The notes: a model not told the origin generated them from the sequence alone. Shown: positions 1 to 7,794, counted from the stretch's first letter. The stretch is DNA of 11,302 bases from Streptomyces ochraceiscleroticus (GCF_000720485.1 NZ_JOAX01000055.1:1-11302), one strand, 5' to 3'. Program-made: numbers and translations.

Positions 1-288
1 CAGCGTGGACTTGCCCGAGCCATTGGTGCCGATCAGGCCGATCGACTCACCCCGGTAGGCGGTGAAGGTCACGCCCTTGACCGCGTGCACCTCCCGCACC
101 CCGGTCGACGGCTTGCGGCGCACGATCCGGTTCAGCGCCGCCGTGGCACTGCCCCGGCCCGCACCCGAGCCATAGACCCGGTACACGATGTGCAGGTCAT
201 CGGCGACGACCGTCGGGACGCGCTCCTCCGCGGTCGCGGCGTCCTGGACCGCCGGCTGCTGGAGATCGGTGTTCTGCTGCTCAGCCAC
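1..288 (-). CDS. TagH-like polysaccharide/teichoic-acid ABC exporter, ATP-binding subunit (partial, N-terminal 96 aa)
   Basis: Only the first 96 residues lie in the window; the gene continues past the left edge. The chosen start is GTG at 288-286, with GGAGGAG about 10 nt upstream. After a polar N-terminal stretch of about 25 residues, the domain opens with VADDLHIVYRVYGSG. This precedes a short insert (GSATAALNRIVRRK) typical of TagH/Wzt-type ATPases that serve ABC-2 glycopolymer exporters. The Walker A motif GTNGSGKST is at residues 87-95. In this family the subunit hydrolyses ATP on the cytoplasmic face to drive export of a lipid-linked wall polymer through a TagG-like permease, and such a permease is encoded immediately upstream. 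The start overlaps the expected permease stop (TGA at 283-281), the usual translational-coupling arrangement. The upstream permease frame enters this gene in phase without a stop (see permease entry). The class is well supported; the exported substrate is unknown. Confidence 0.88.
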   Translation of the reverse strand, partial: MAEQQNTDLQQPAVQDAATAEERVPTVVADDLHIVYRVYGSGAGRGSATAALNRIVRRKPSTGVREVHAVKGVTFTAYRGESIGLIGTNGSGKSTL

Positions 289-1098
289 GGCCGTACCGCT
301 CCTCCGCCTTCCATAGACCGCGGCGGGGTTCACGTCCAGCAGGAAGTGCACGAAGCCGGGGACGTGCTTGCTCTTTATGATCTGGTCGATGCTGTACATC
401 ACGCCGGACGCGTACATCCACGTCCGCAGGATGAACGGCATCAGCTGCGCCAGGTCGGGGGTCTTGCTGCCCAGCCGCGCCATGATCATCGCGAGGCCGG
501 TGTTGAAGACGAACTGGAAGCACAGCGCCGGAATCGCCAGCAGCCACGACCAGCCCGGCACCTGCCCGAACGCCAGCAGGATCACCACGAGCACGCCCAT
601 GGAGAACATGAGCTGCTTGAGCTGCATCAGGCAGAACGAGATCGGCAGGCAGGCACGCGGGAAATGCAGCGCCCGCACCAGGCCGAGATTGCCCGAGATC
701 GCCCGCGTCCCCGCCAGCACCGAGCTCTGCGTGAACGTGAAGATGAAGACGCCCGTCACCAGGAACGGCACGAAGTCCGGCACGCCACGGCTGGTGCCGA
801 GCAGCAGGCCGAAGATCAAGTAGTACACCAGCGCGTTCAGCAGCGGCGTGGCCACCTGCCAGAGCTGGCCCAGCTTCGCCTGGCTGTACTGGGCGGTCAG
901 CTTGGCGCTGGAGAAGGCGGAGATGAAGTGGCGCCGCTGCCAGAGCTGCCGGACGTACTCCGGCAGGCTCGGCCGGGCGCCGCTCTGCGTCAGCCCGTAC
1001 TTCTGGGCAAGCTGCACCGGCTTGAGCCCGCCTTCGGGGGCCCGCGGCGCATTCATGGCGACCGCACTGTCGTGCCTGGTCTCGCTCACAGTTGACAC
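281..1098 (-). CDS. TagG-like ABC-2 polysaccharide exporter permease, C-terminus disrupted by apparent internal deletion/frameshift
   Basis: The protein opens with a polar segment of about 45 residues. YVRQLWQRRHFI then leads to SAKLTAQYSQAKLGQLWQ (residues 64-81), the ABC-2/TagG signature. Hydrophobic segments follow at about 83-101, 109-128, 160-178, 185-205 and 219-237. The start is GTG at 1098, with GAGGA 5 nt upstream; GTG at 1089 is an in-frame alternative. Family members are usually about 290-300 aa. After the conserved NPAAVY (257-262) they normally continue for about 45 residues with a last membrane helix and end in a WKAEERYGRG-like tail. Here the tail WKAEERYGRG and its TGA (283-281) occur right after NPAAVY but in a different frame. 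The actual frame reads GRRRSGTA and then enters the ATPase gene in phase at its GTG. This points to a non-triplet deletion of roughly 130 bp, or an assembly error. The first helix block is intact, so the class is secure; function as encoded is doubtful. Confidence 0.8.
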
Positions 1099-1119
1099 TT
1101 TCGTCCTCAAGGTGCGCTT

Positions 1120-1153
1120 CCCGGGGGTGCCACAGGCTCTGGGTACCCCCGGG
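1120..1153. terminator. Strong GC-rich hairpin between glycosyltransferase and permease genes
   Basis: A 12-bp inverted repeat pairs CCCGGGGGTGCC with GGTACCCCCGGG around a 10-nt loop, with one G-T wobble. It fills much of the 88-bp gap between the glycosyltransferase stop and the permease start, the only real gap in the operon. There is no T-tract on either strand. It could act as a U-less terminator, an attenuator that lowers exporter expression, or an mRNA-stabilising stem; which one cannot be told from sequence. Confidence 0.5.
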
Positions 1154-1186
1154 TCGCGCCGGATGCTGCTCTCCGACCCGAGCTTG

Positions 1187-2080
1187 TCAGATGACCGGCG
1201 GCCGGCCCAGTCGGGTCAGGCGCCACACGGTACGCCACTTCATGGGACGCCTGGGGCCGCACGACGTGGTCCAGCCCTCCTTGAAGCCGCCCAGCCAGGC
1301 CCGCAGCCCCGGCAGGGACGGGCGCCTGGCCAGCGTCAGCAGCAGCCATACCCCGAGGTAGACCGGGACCAGCGGAGCCGGCAGGTTGCGCCGCGCCAGC
1401 CACACCCGATTGCGCGCCACCATCCGGTGGTAGACGGCGTGCCGGGTGGGCGCCATGGTCGGGTGCAGCAGGACCATGTCGGCGCGGTAGTCGATCATCC
1501 AGCCCGCGTCCAGGGCCCGCCAGGCGAGGTCGGTCTCCTCGTGCGCGTAGAAGAAGTCGTCGGGCAGCCCGCCGACCTCGTCGAAGACCTTCGTGCGGAC
1601 CGCGTTCGCGCCGCCGAGGAAGGTCGTCACGCGCGAGGAGCGCAGCGGGTCGGCCGCGCGCAGCCGCGGTACGTGGCGGCGCTGGGTCTCCCCGGTGTCC
1701 GGGTCCGCGATGCGGAAGCTGATGATGCCAAGCGCAGGGTCGCGGGCGAACGCCTCGCGGCACAGCTCGGCGGTGTCCATGTTGGCGAGCAGGCCGTCGT
1801 CGTCCAGGAAGAGCAGCACGTCCTTGTCGGCGCCGGCGGGGCCGAACGCCTCGATGCCGACGTTCCGGCCCGCCGGGATGCCGACGTTCTCCGGCAGCTC
1901 CACGGTCCGTACGCCGTCGGGCAGCTCCGGCAGCGGCGAGCCGTTGCCGACGACCACCACCTCGACCGTGTCGCCGTTCTGCTTGGCGACGGAGTCGAGG
2001 AGCGCGCGCAGCTCCTCGGGGCGGTTGCCCATGGTGAGGACGACCGCGCCGAGCTTCAGGTTCTGTGGAGTCTGGGTCAC
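1187..2080 (-). CDS. Family 2 (GT-A) glycosyltransferase
   Basis: The predicted protein has 297 residues. It begins with the GT-A nucleotide-binding strand LGAVVLTMGNRPEELRALL (10-28). VVVVGNGS (41-48) and NVGIPAGRNVG (65-75) follow, the latter typical of rhamnosyl/galactosyl-transferase-like GT2 enzymes. The metal-binding DxD is FLDDDG with D93-D95. The acceptor/catalytic region is GGANAVRTKVFDEVGGLPD, with HEETDLAWR (180-188) matching the family's ED motif. No clear transmembrane segment is seen apart from a hydrophobic stretch near PVYLGVWLLLTLA, so it is probably cytosolic or membrane-associated. The start is GTG at 2080, overlapping the stop of the upstream phosphatidyltransferase as GTGA, and the first residues MTQTPQNLKLG precede the first strand directly. 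It would transfer a sugar from a nucleotide donor to the product of the upstream enzymes; donor and acceptor are not readable. Confidence 0.9.
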   Translation of the reverse strand: MTQTPQNLKLGAVVLTMGNRPEELRALLDSVAKQNGDTVEVVVVGNGSPLPELPDGVRTVELPENVGIPAGRNVGIEAFGPAGADKDVLLFLDDDGLLANMDTAELCREAFARDPALGIISFRIADPDTGETQRRHVPRLRAADPLRSSRVTTFLGGANAVRTKVFDEVGGLPDDFFYAHEETDLAWRALDAGWMIDYRADMVLLHPTMAPTRHAVYHRMVARNRVWLARRNLPAPLVPVYLGVWLLLTLARRPSLPGLRAWLGGFKEGWTTSCGPRRPMKWRTVWRLTRLGRPPVI

Positions 2081-2856
2081 TTGAGCCTGCTTGAAGCCAG
2101 GATGGACACGAGGTGGAGCAGCGTCTGGAGGAGCGCGATACCGGCCAGTACGGCGACGCCGAGCCGCGAGAAGAACAGGTCGTCCCTGACCGCGTCCAGG
2201 ATCGCCAGGACCAGGATCAGCAGGGACGCCTCGATCCCGAGGATCAGCCGGTGGAACTTCAGCGCCCCGGCGGCCTTGCGGGCCAGCGCCATGCCCGACG
2301 AGCGCGGCTCGGACGCCGCCTCCTTGACCGGTGGCAGCCCGCCCTGATGCCGGGCGACGCCGACGAGGTCGGTCTCCGCCTTGATCAGGATGGCGCCGAG
2401 CGCCGCGAGGGTGCCTAGGAAGGCCCACAGCCAGTCGATCCGCCCGGAGCCGAACAGGTCGGCGGCGCGCAGGCCGAAGCCGACGAGGACCGCGGCGTCG
2501 GTCAGGTAGGCACCGACCCGGTCCAGATACACGCCGCCGAGCGAGTACTGCTTGCGCCAGCGGGCGATCTCGCCGTCGACGCAGTCGAGCAGCAGGTAGA
2601 GCTGGACCGCGACGACGCCGAGCACGGCTCCCCACACGCCCGGCACCAGCAGTGCCGGGGCGGCGAGGACACCGCAGACGGTCATCAGGTAGGTCAGCTG
2701 GTTGGGGGTGACCCGCGTGTTCACCAGGTGCCGGTCGATGCGCAGCGAGATCTCGCGCATGTAGAGCCGGCCGCCCCAGTGCTCACCGCTCCGCCGGTCC
2801 TTCACCCCCTCCGGGTGAACGACCGGCCGGAGTTCAGCTACCGATGGTTTTGGCAT
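2077..2856 (-). CDS. CDP-alcohol phosphatidyltransferase family membrane protein (small, 259 aa)
   Basis: This integral membrane enzyme belongs to the family that transfers a phospho-alcohol from a CDP-alcohol to a second alcohol. The signature runs D91-x2-D94-G95-x2-A98-R99-x8-G108-x3-D112 within LDCVDGEIARWRKQYSLGG. The fourth conserved aspartate, expected at 116, is alanine (LDRVGAYLTD). That residue is the proposed catalytic base in characterised members, so the chemistry may be altered or this may be a subfamily trait. An amphipathic lead-in (YMREISLRIDRHLVNTRVTPNQLTYL with the usual TPNQLT) precedes helix 1. About six membrane helices are suggested, including 57-90 and a hydrophobic C-terminus. 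The start is ATG at 2856, inside the upstream dehydrogenase gene (23-bp overlap), and the stop overlaps the glycosyltransferase start. Substrates are unknown. It is the second such enzyme in the operon. Confidence 0.88.
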   Translation of the reverse strand: MPKPSVAELRPVVHPEGVKDRRSGEHWGGRLYMREISLRIDRHLVNTRVTPNQLTYLMTVCGVLAAPALLVPGVWGAVLGVVAVQLYLLLDCVDGEIARWRKQYSLGGVYLDRVGAYLTDAAVLVGFGLRAADLFGSGRIDWLWAFLGTLAALGAILIKAETDLVGVARHQGGLPPVKEAASEPRSSGMALARKAAGALKFHRLILGIEASLLILVLAILDAVRDDLFFSRLGVAVLAGIALLQTLLHLVSILASSRLK

Positions 2857-3898
2857 AGTCGGCGTATGCGTCCCTGATCTGATCGGTGGACAGGTCCAGG
2901 TGTTCGAGGATCGTGTAACGGCCCGGGCGGGTCTGCGGGGCGTACTCCACGACCTGGACGAACTCGTCCACGGTGAAGCCGATCTCCTCCGGCAGGACCG
3001 GAAGGCCGTGCCGGCGCAGCACCTGCGCCATGTACGCCGACTCCTCGCGCGCCCCCCGCAGATGCATCGCGAAGGCCGCGCCCAGGCCGCACTGCTCGCC
3101 GTGGCTGGCAGCGCGCTTGGGGAAGAGCAGGTCGAAGGCGTGGTTGATCTCGTGGCAGGCGCCGGACGCCGGACGCGAGTCGCCGGAGACGGACATCGCG
3201 ATACCGGTGAGGACCAGGCCCTCGGCCAGCACCTGCAGGAAGCCGTCGTCGCCGACGCCGCCGGGGTGGCGCAGGACGGCCTCGCCCGCCTGGCGCGCCA
3301 TCGCGGCCGCGAGGCCGTCGATGTCCTCGCCGCGCTCGCGCGCCGCGAGCTCCCAGTCGCGGACCGCGGAGATGTTGGACAGGGCGTCGCCGATGCCGGA
3401 GCGCACGAAGCGGACCGGGGCCTCGCGGATGATGTCGAGGTCGATGACGACCGCGATCGGGTTCGGCACGCCGTACGAGCCGCGGCCCGCGTCGTTGTCG
3501 AGGGTCGCGACGGGCGAGCACAGGCCGTCGTGCGACAGGTTCGTCGCGACGGCGACCAGCGGCAGGCCCACGCGCGCCGCGGCGAACTTGGCGCAGTCGA
3601 TGATCTTGCCACCGCCGAGGCCCACGACCGCGTCGTAGCGCCCCTTCTTCTTCATGGCGTCGGCGAGCTTGATGGCGTCGTCGAGCGTGCCACCGTCCAC
3701 CTCGAACCACTCGGCGCTGGGCAGCGCCGGCGCGAGCCGCTCACGCAGCACCGCGCCGGAGCCACCGCTGATGGCGATGGCGAGCTTGCCTGACGACGAG
3801 ATCCTCTGGTCGGCGAGGACACCGGCCAGGTCGTTGAGCGCCCCCGGCCGGATGTCGACGACGACTGGCGAGGGGATGAGCCTCGTCAGTACTGGCAT
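2834..3898 (-). CDS. Glycerol-1-phosphate dehydrogenase-like (EgsA/AraM-type) iron-containing alcohol dehydrogenase family protein
   Basis: The 354-residue protein has the usual family length. The dinucleotide-binding motif GLGGGKIIDCAKFAA is at about 93-107, and the conserved SHDG is at 122-125. Probable metal ligands match the family: D171 in SGIGDALSN, H249 in SGDSRPASGACHEINHAFD, and H266 in ASHGEQCGLGAA. EgsA/AraM enzymes reduce dihydroxyacetone phosphate to sn-glycerol-1-phosphate with NAD(P)H. The SGDSRPASGxxHxxxH block resembles that subgroup more than butanol-dehydrogenase-type enzymes, so a polyol-phosphate product is a reasonable inference, not proof. The enzyme should be cytosolic. 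The start ATG at 3898 overlaps the end of the nucleotidyltransferase gene by 13 bp. Its position between a nucleotidyltransferase and a CDP-alcohol phosphatidyltransferase suggests it supplies the alcohol phosphate that is activated or accepted. Alternative substrates such as another phospho-ketone cannot be excluded. Confidence 0.85.
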   Translation of the reverse strand: MPVLTRLIPSPVVVDIRPGALNDLAGVLADQRISSSGKLAIAISGGSGAVLRERLAPALPSAEWFEVDGGTLDDAIKLADAMKKKGRYDAVVGLGGGKIIDCAKFAAARVGLPLVAVATNLSHDGLCSPVATLDNDAGRGSYGVPNPIAVVIDLDIIREAPVRFVRSGIGDALSNISAVRDWELAARERGEDIDGLAAAMARQAGEAVLRHPGGVGDDGFLQVLAEGLVLTGIAMSVSGDSRPASGACHEINHAFDLLFPKRAASHGEQCGLGAAFAMHLRGAREESAYMAQVLRRHGLPVLPEEIGFTVDEFVQVVEYAPQTRPGRYTILEHLDLSTDQIRDAYADYAKTIGS

Positions 3899-4623
3899 GC
3901 GATTTCACGGCCCTTCGCGAGGTCGTCGTGGTTGTCGATCTCGACCCACTTGACGTCGCCGATCGGAGCCACGTCGATCCGGAAGCCGCGGTTCACGAGC
4001 TCCTGGTAGCCGTGCTCGTAGAACTGCTGCGGGTCCGCCTCGAAGACCGTCTTCAGGGCGTCGGCCAGCTCGTCGGCGGCCTCGCCCTCGATGAGGGTGA
4101 CGCCGATGTACTCGCCGGTCGCCTCGGCCGGGTCCATCAGCTTGGTGATCTTCGTCATGCCCTTCTCGGGGTCGACGACGACCTTCATCTCCTCGTCGGC
4201 CAGGTCCTTGACCGTGTCCAGCGCGAGGATGATCTTCTTGCCGTCGCCGCGCGCGGCGAGCAGGGTCTTCTCGACGGAGACCGGGTGCACGGTGTCGCCG
4301 TTGGCGAGGATCACGTCGTGCTTGATCGCGTCACGGCCGCACCACAGGGAGTAGGCGTTGTTCCACTCCTCGGCCTTGTCGTTGTCGATCAGCGTGAGCT
4401 TGAGGCCGTACTTCGCCTCAAGGGCCTCCTTGCGCTCGTACACGGCCTCCTTCTTGTAGCCGACGATGATCCCGACCTCGGTCAGGCCGATCTCCGCGAA
4501 GTTGCCGAGGGTGAGGTCGAGGATGGTGGTGTCACCGTCGACCGGCACCAGGGCCTTGGGCAGAGTGTCGGTGTAGGGACGCAGACGCCGTCCGGCGCCG
4601 GCCGCCAGCACGAGGCCGATCAT
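3886..4623 (-). CDS. LicC-like sugar/polyol-phosphate nucleotidyltransferase (phosphocholine cytidylyltransferase family type)
   Basis: This 245-residue protein is a single nucleotidyltransferase domain. It begins with LVLAAGAGRRLRPYTDTLPK (4-23), including the phosphate-binding GxGxRLRP loop and K23. NNAYSLW (88-94) resembles LicC and the inositol-1-phosphate cytidylyltransferase group. A metal-binding ANGDT has D110, and a second metal site WVEIDNHDD has E228 and D230. The reaction in the family is NTP + phospho-alcohol or sugar-1-phosphate to NDP-alcohol/sugar + PPi. The two flanking CDP-alcohol phosphatidyltransferases make CTP the likely nucleotide. The protein is cytosolic, with no membrane segment. 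The start ATG at 4623 overlaps the upstream stop as ATGA, and the end overlaps the dehydrogenase start. Codon use is a little less GC-extreme and more acidic/lysine-rich than neighbours, but nothing suggests transfer. The phospho-alcohol substrate (glycerol-phosphate, inositol-phosphate, choline-phosphate or other) is unresolved. Confidence 0.87.
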   Translation of the reverse strand: MIGLVLAAGAGRRLRPYTDTLPKALVPVDGDTTILDLTLGNFAEIGLTEVGIIVGYKKEAVYERKEALEAKYGLKLTLIDNDKAEEWNNAYSLWCGRDAIKHDVILANGDTVHPVSVEKTLLAARGDGKKIILALDTVKDLADEEMKVVVDPEKGMTKITKLMDPAEATGEYIGVTLIEGEAADELADALKTVFEADPQQFYEHGYQELVNRGFRIDVAPIGDVKWVEIDNHDDLAKGREIACQY

Positions 4624-6404
4624 GCGGGTTCTCCTTCGTCGTGTACGGCGGGTGCATGGGAGGACACCCAGAAGCGGATGCTCTCGATGAGCACCAGCAG
4701 CGCCAGGGCCCCCGCGAGGACCGTGAGCGCGATTGTGAAACCTGAGGTGGACAGTGCGGCCGCGGCGATCGAGACCACGAGGGCACGGCCCTCGTGTCCG
4801 CCGGTCGCCCGCACCAGAGAGCGCGGAGGCGCGCCGCTGCCGCCGCGGATGCGGTACACCGTGTCGTAGTGATGGTAGGCGACCGCGGCCACCAGCCCGA
4901 ATGCCGCCGGCAACGCTCCGTTCACCTCGGAACGGGCCGCAATCACCAGAATCGCGACGTATTCGCCGGTCCGGAAGAGCGGCGGCACGAGCCAGTCCAG
5001 CGCGCCCTTGAGGGGACGGGCGACGGCGAGGCCGGAGAGTGCGGCGTACACCAGCGCGGCGACACAGACCCAGGGGCTGCCCCAGCCGGTGAACGCGGCG
5101 GTGGCGATCATCACAGCGGCGCCGACGGCGGCGATCACGGGCGCCGCGAAGCCGGGGAGCTTGCGCGCCGCGCCCTTGAAGGCGGCAGCGAAGCCCTCGG
5201 CGAGCGGCCCGGAGTCGCCGAGGTCGGCGAGGGCCTGGGCCGCCCGGTCGGTACGGCGCGCGCGGCGGGTCAGCGAGCGCAGCACCCGGCCGGCGGTCGT
5301 GTAGCAGCCGGCCAGCGCACAGCCGATGAGCAGGACGTAGAAGACGATGCGGGGCGTGGTGCAGGCGGTGAGGACCGCGATCATGGCCCAGCGCTCGCCG
5401 ATGGGCAGCACGATCATCCGGCGGGCCCAGACCGTCCAGCCGACGCTGTCGAGCTTGTCGGAGAGGGCCGCGGTCGGGCTGGTGTTGGCGGTGGCGTCGT
5501 GGTTCGCCTCGTTGAAGGAGAAGTCGACGACGTGCCGGACCGTCTGCAGCACCATCGCGCCGAGCGCGAGGGCCCAGACGTCATCCCCGCCGCGGGCCGC
5601 GCCGAGCGCCAGGCCCGCGTAGTACGCGTACTCCTTGGCGCGGTCGAACGTCGCGTCCAGCCAGGCGCCCATCGTCGAGTACTGCAGGGAGTAGCGGGCG
5701 AGCTGCCCGTCGGTGCAGTCCAGGACGAAGGAGAAGAGAAGGAGCACGCCTGCGGCGATGAAGCCGCCGCGGGTTCCGGTGGCCGCGCAGCCCGCCGCGA
5801 TCAGCGCGGTGAGCAGGGACGCGGTGGTGACCTGATTCGGGGTCAGCCCGCGCCGCGCGCACCAGCGGGCGATGTAGCGGGAGTAGGGGCTGATGCAGTA
5901 CGTCGTGAAGAACCCGTCGCGGGACTTCACCGCGGTACGCAGCCGCACGGCCTCGTCGTCCACGGCGCTCACCGCGGCCCGCGCCTCATGACGCTGCTGT
6001 GCGCCGGAGGGTACGGAAGCGACCAGCGAGCCGAGCTCGGGGCGGTGCACCGGTACGCCCTGGGCCTCCAGCGTCTCCGCGACGGCGTCCGGGAGCCCGT
6101 CGGCGGAGCCCGCCGTGGCGAGCGCCCGGGTGAGCGCGGCGCGCGCCTCGGGCTGCGCCGTGAGCGCGCCGGTGACCGCGGCGGCCGGGAAACGCGGGTC
6201 GGTCAGCGCCAGCCGAAGGCTGTGCAGGTGACCGACGAACCGCGGGTCGACCAGTGCGACCCGCCGGCCTGCCGGCACCTCGGCCAGCAGCCGGGCCGCC
6301 TCGGCGGCGTCGGCCGCGCTGCGGACATCGAAGCCCAGCTCGCGCAGGTCGCCTTCGAGCGGCGACCCGGCGACCGGCGCACCGGTGAGGATTGCGGTCG
6401 ACAG
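4620..6404 (-). CDS. Large CDP-alcohol phosphatidyltransferase membrane protein with N-terminal soluble domain and C-terminal second membrane domain (594 aa, CTG start)
   Basis: Three regions are visible. Residues 1 to about 150 form a soluble domain (STAILTGAPVAGSPLEGDL, then VALVDPRFVGHLHSLRLALT) that I do not recognise. About 155-370 is a CDP-alcohol phosphatidyltransferase domain with TPNQVT and a complete motif: D229, D232, G233, A236, R237, G246, D250 and D254 (LDCTDGQLARYSLQYSTMG, AWLDATFDRA). About 415-585 has further helices around a conserved-looking YHHYDTVYRIRGG and GGHEGR; from memory this resembles a domain of unknown function (DUF5941) in actinobacteria. The coding sequence clearly begins upstream of the first GTG (6278), because the N-terminal domain reads through 42 more codons. 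The in-frame TGA at 6413-6411 leaves CTG at 6404 as the only plausible start, with AGGGAG 9 nt upstream. The stop overlaps the nucleotidyltransferase start (ATGA). It is first in the operon and should use a CDP-alcohol at the membrane. Confidence 0.85.
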   Translation of the reverse strand: MSTAILTGAPVAGSPLEGDLRELGFDVRSAADAAEAARLLAEVPAGRRVALVDPRFVGHLHSLRLALTDPRFPAAAVTGALTAQPEARAALTRALATAGSADGLPDAVAETLEAQGVPVHRPELGSLVASVPSGAQQRHEARAAVSAVDDEAVRLRTAVKSRDGFFTTYCISPYSRYIARWCARRGLTPNQVTTASLLTALIAAGCAATGTRGGFIAAGVLLLFSFVLDCTDGQLARYSLQYSTMGAWLDATFDRAKEYAYYAGLALGAARGGDDVWALALGAMVLQTVRHVVDFSFNEANHDATANTSPTAALSDKLDSVGWTVWARRMIVLPIGERWAMIAVLTACTTPRIVFYVLLIGCALAGCYTTAGRVLRSLTRRARRTDRAAQALADLGDSGPLAEGFAAAFKGAARKLPGFAAPVIAAVGAAVMIATAAFTGWGSPWVCVAALVYAALSGLAVARPLKGALDWLVPPLFRTGEYVAILVIAARSEVNGALPAAFGLVAAVAYHHYDTVYRIRGGSGAPPRSLVRATGGHEGRALVVSIAAAALSTSGFTIALTVLAGALALLVLIESIRFWVSSHAPAVHDEGEPA

Positions 6405-6413
6405 ACGAATTCA

Positions 6414-6419
6414 CTCCCT
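6414..6419 (-). promoter_or_regulatory. Ribosome binding site deciding a CTG start
   Basis: AGGGAG on the minus strand lies 9 nt before CTG at 6404-6402. The nearby GTG at 6415-6413 is in a different frame that does not encode the conserved protein, and an in-frame TGA blocks any earlier start. This supports CTG initiation, or a small indel near the start. Confidence 0.5.
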
Positions 6420-6646
6420 GAATGCTGGCAAGGCCGCCGGCCGGTCCGCATTCGGTACGAACTACCCGGGCAGCAGTCGTGGCACACCTCGGGCCCCGCA
6501 AGGGTCGGTGGCACGTCGGCAGAGGTTATCGGATCGCCGGATGCGGCCGTTCACCACGCATTCACCGGGCGGTGGCCGTCCGGCGGTGGCGTCTGCCGCG
6601 ATCATCATGGTCGATCTTGCCGTCGATGAACAACTGCGGCCCTGGT

Positions 6647-6652
6647 TAGGGT
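6647..6652 (+). promoter_or_regulatory. Candidate -10 element (TAGGGT) of the epimerase gene
   Basis: TAGGGT fits the actinobacterial TAnnnT -10 pattern and sits 7 nt before the ATG at 6660, so transcription could begin at or next to the start codon (leaderless mRNA). No good -35 lies at 17-18 bp. The same bases (AGGG, 8 nt from ATG) could instead be a ribosome binding site; the two readings compete. Confidence 0.35.
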
Positions 6653-6659
6653 GCCGGTT

Positions 6660-7670
<1,011 letters not shown>

Positions 7671-7671
7671 G

Positions 7672-7699
7672 ACGGCGCGCGGCCCCTGCTGCGCGCCGT
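7672..7699 (+). terminator. Terminator-like hairpin after the epimerase gene
   Basis: A perfect 9-bp inverted repeat (ACGGCGCGC and GCGCGCCGT, 10-nt loop) starts 2 nt after the epimerase stop. There is no following T-run, as is common for actinobacterial terminators. It separates the epimerase from idi, suggesting separate transcription of the two. Confidence 0.55.
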
Positions 7700-7794
7700 G
7701 GGTTCTGCCACGCCGCACATAAGGCGTCGCCGTACGCCTGATACGGGTGCTACTAGGGCAGACTTGACCATCGAGGACCGAGGAAACGCGAAGG

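Larger units (their letters stand above)
6405..6659. other. Divergent intergenic region between the glycolipid/polymer operon and the epimerase
   Basis: This 255-bp stretch has no supported gene. It must hold the promoters for both divergent units. A 6-bp inverted repeat, GAATGC (6420-6425) and GCATTC (6448-6453), lies around a GC-rich spacer just upstream of the minus-strand start and could be a regulator site, but the arms are short. No convincing -35/-10 pair is seen for the minus-strand operon. Confidence 0.5.

Noticed and set aside
1..6404. Phosphonate or phosphonolipid biosynthesis cluster
   Set aside because: An iron-type alcohol dehydrogenase, a nucleotidyltransferase and CDP-alcohol transferases occur in such clusters, but no PEP mutase or phosphonopyruvate decarboxylase is in the window and the dehydrogenase resembles the glycerol-1-phosphate type.
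6420..6453. GAATGC/GCATTC inverted repeat as an operator of the operon
   Set aside because: Arms are only 6 bp with a 22-bp spacer; expected by chance too often to call a site.
4794..6629. Long plus-strand open frame (611 codons) antisense to the large phosphatidyltransferase
   Set aside because: It is arginine/glycine/alanine-rich with no recognisable motif and lies opposite a clearly coding gene; typical high-GC shadow frame. The same applies to the long plus-strand frame at 848-2347.
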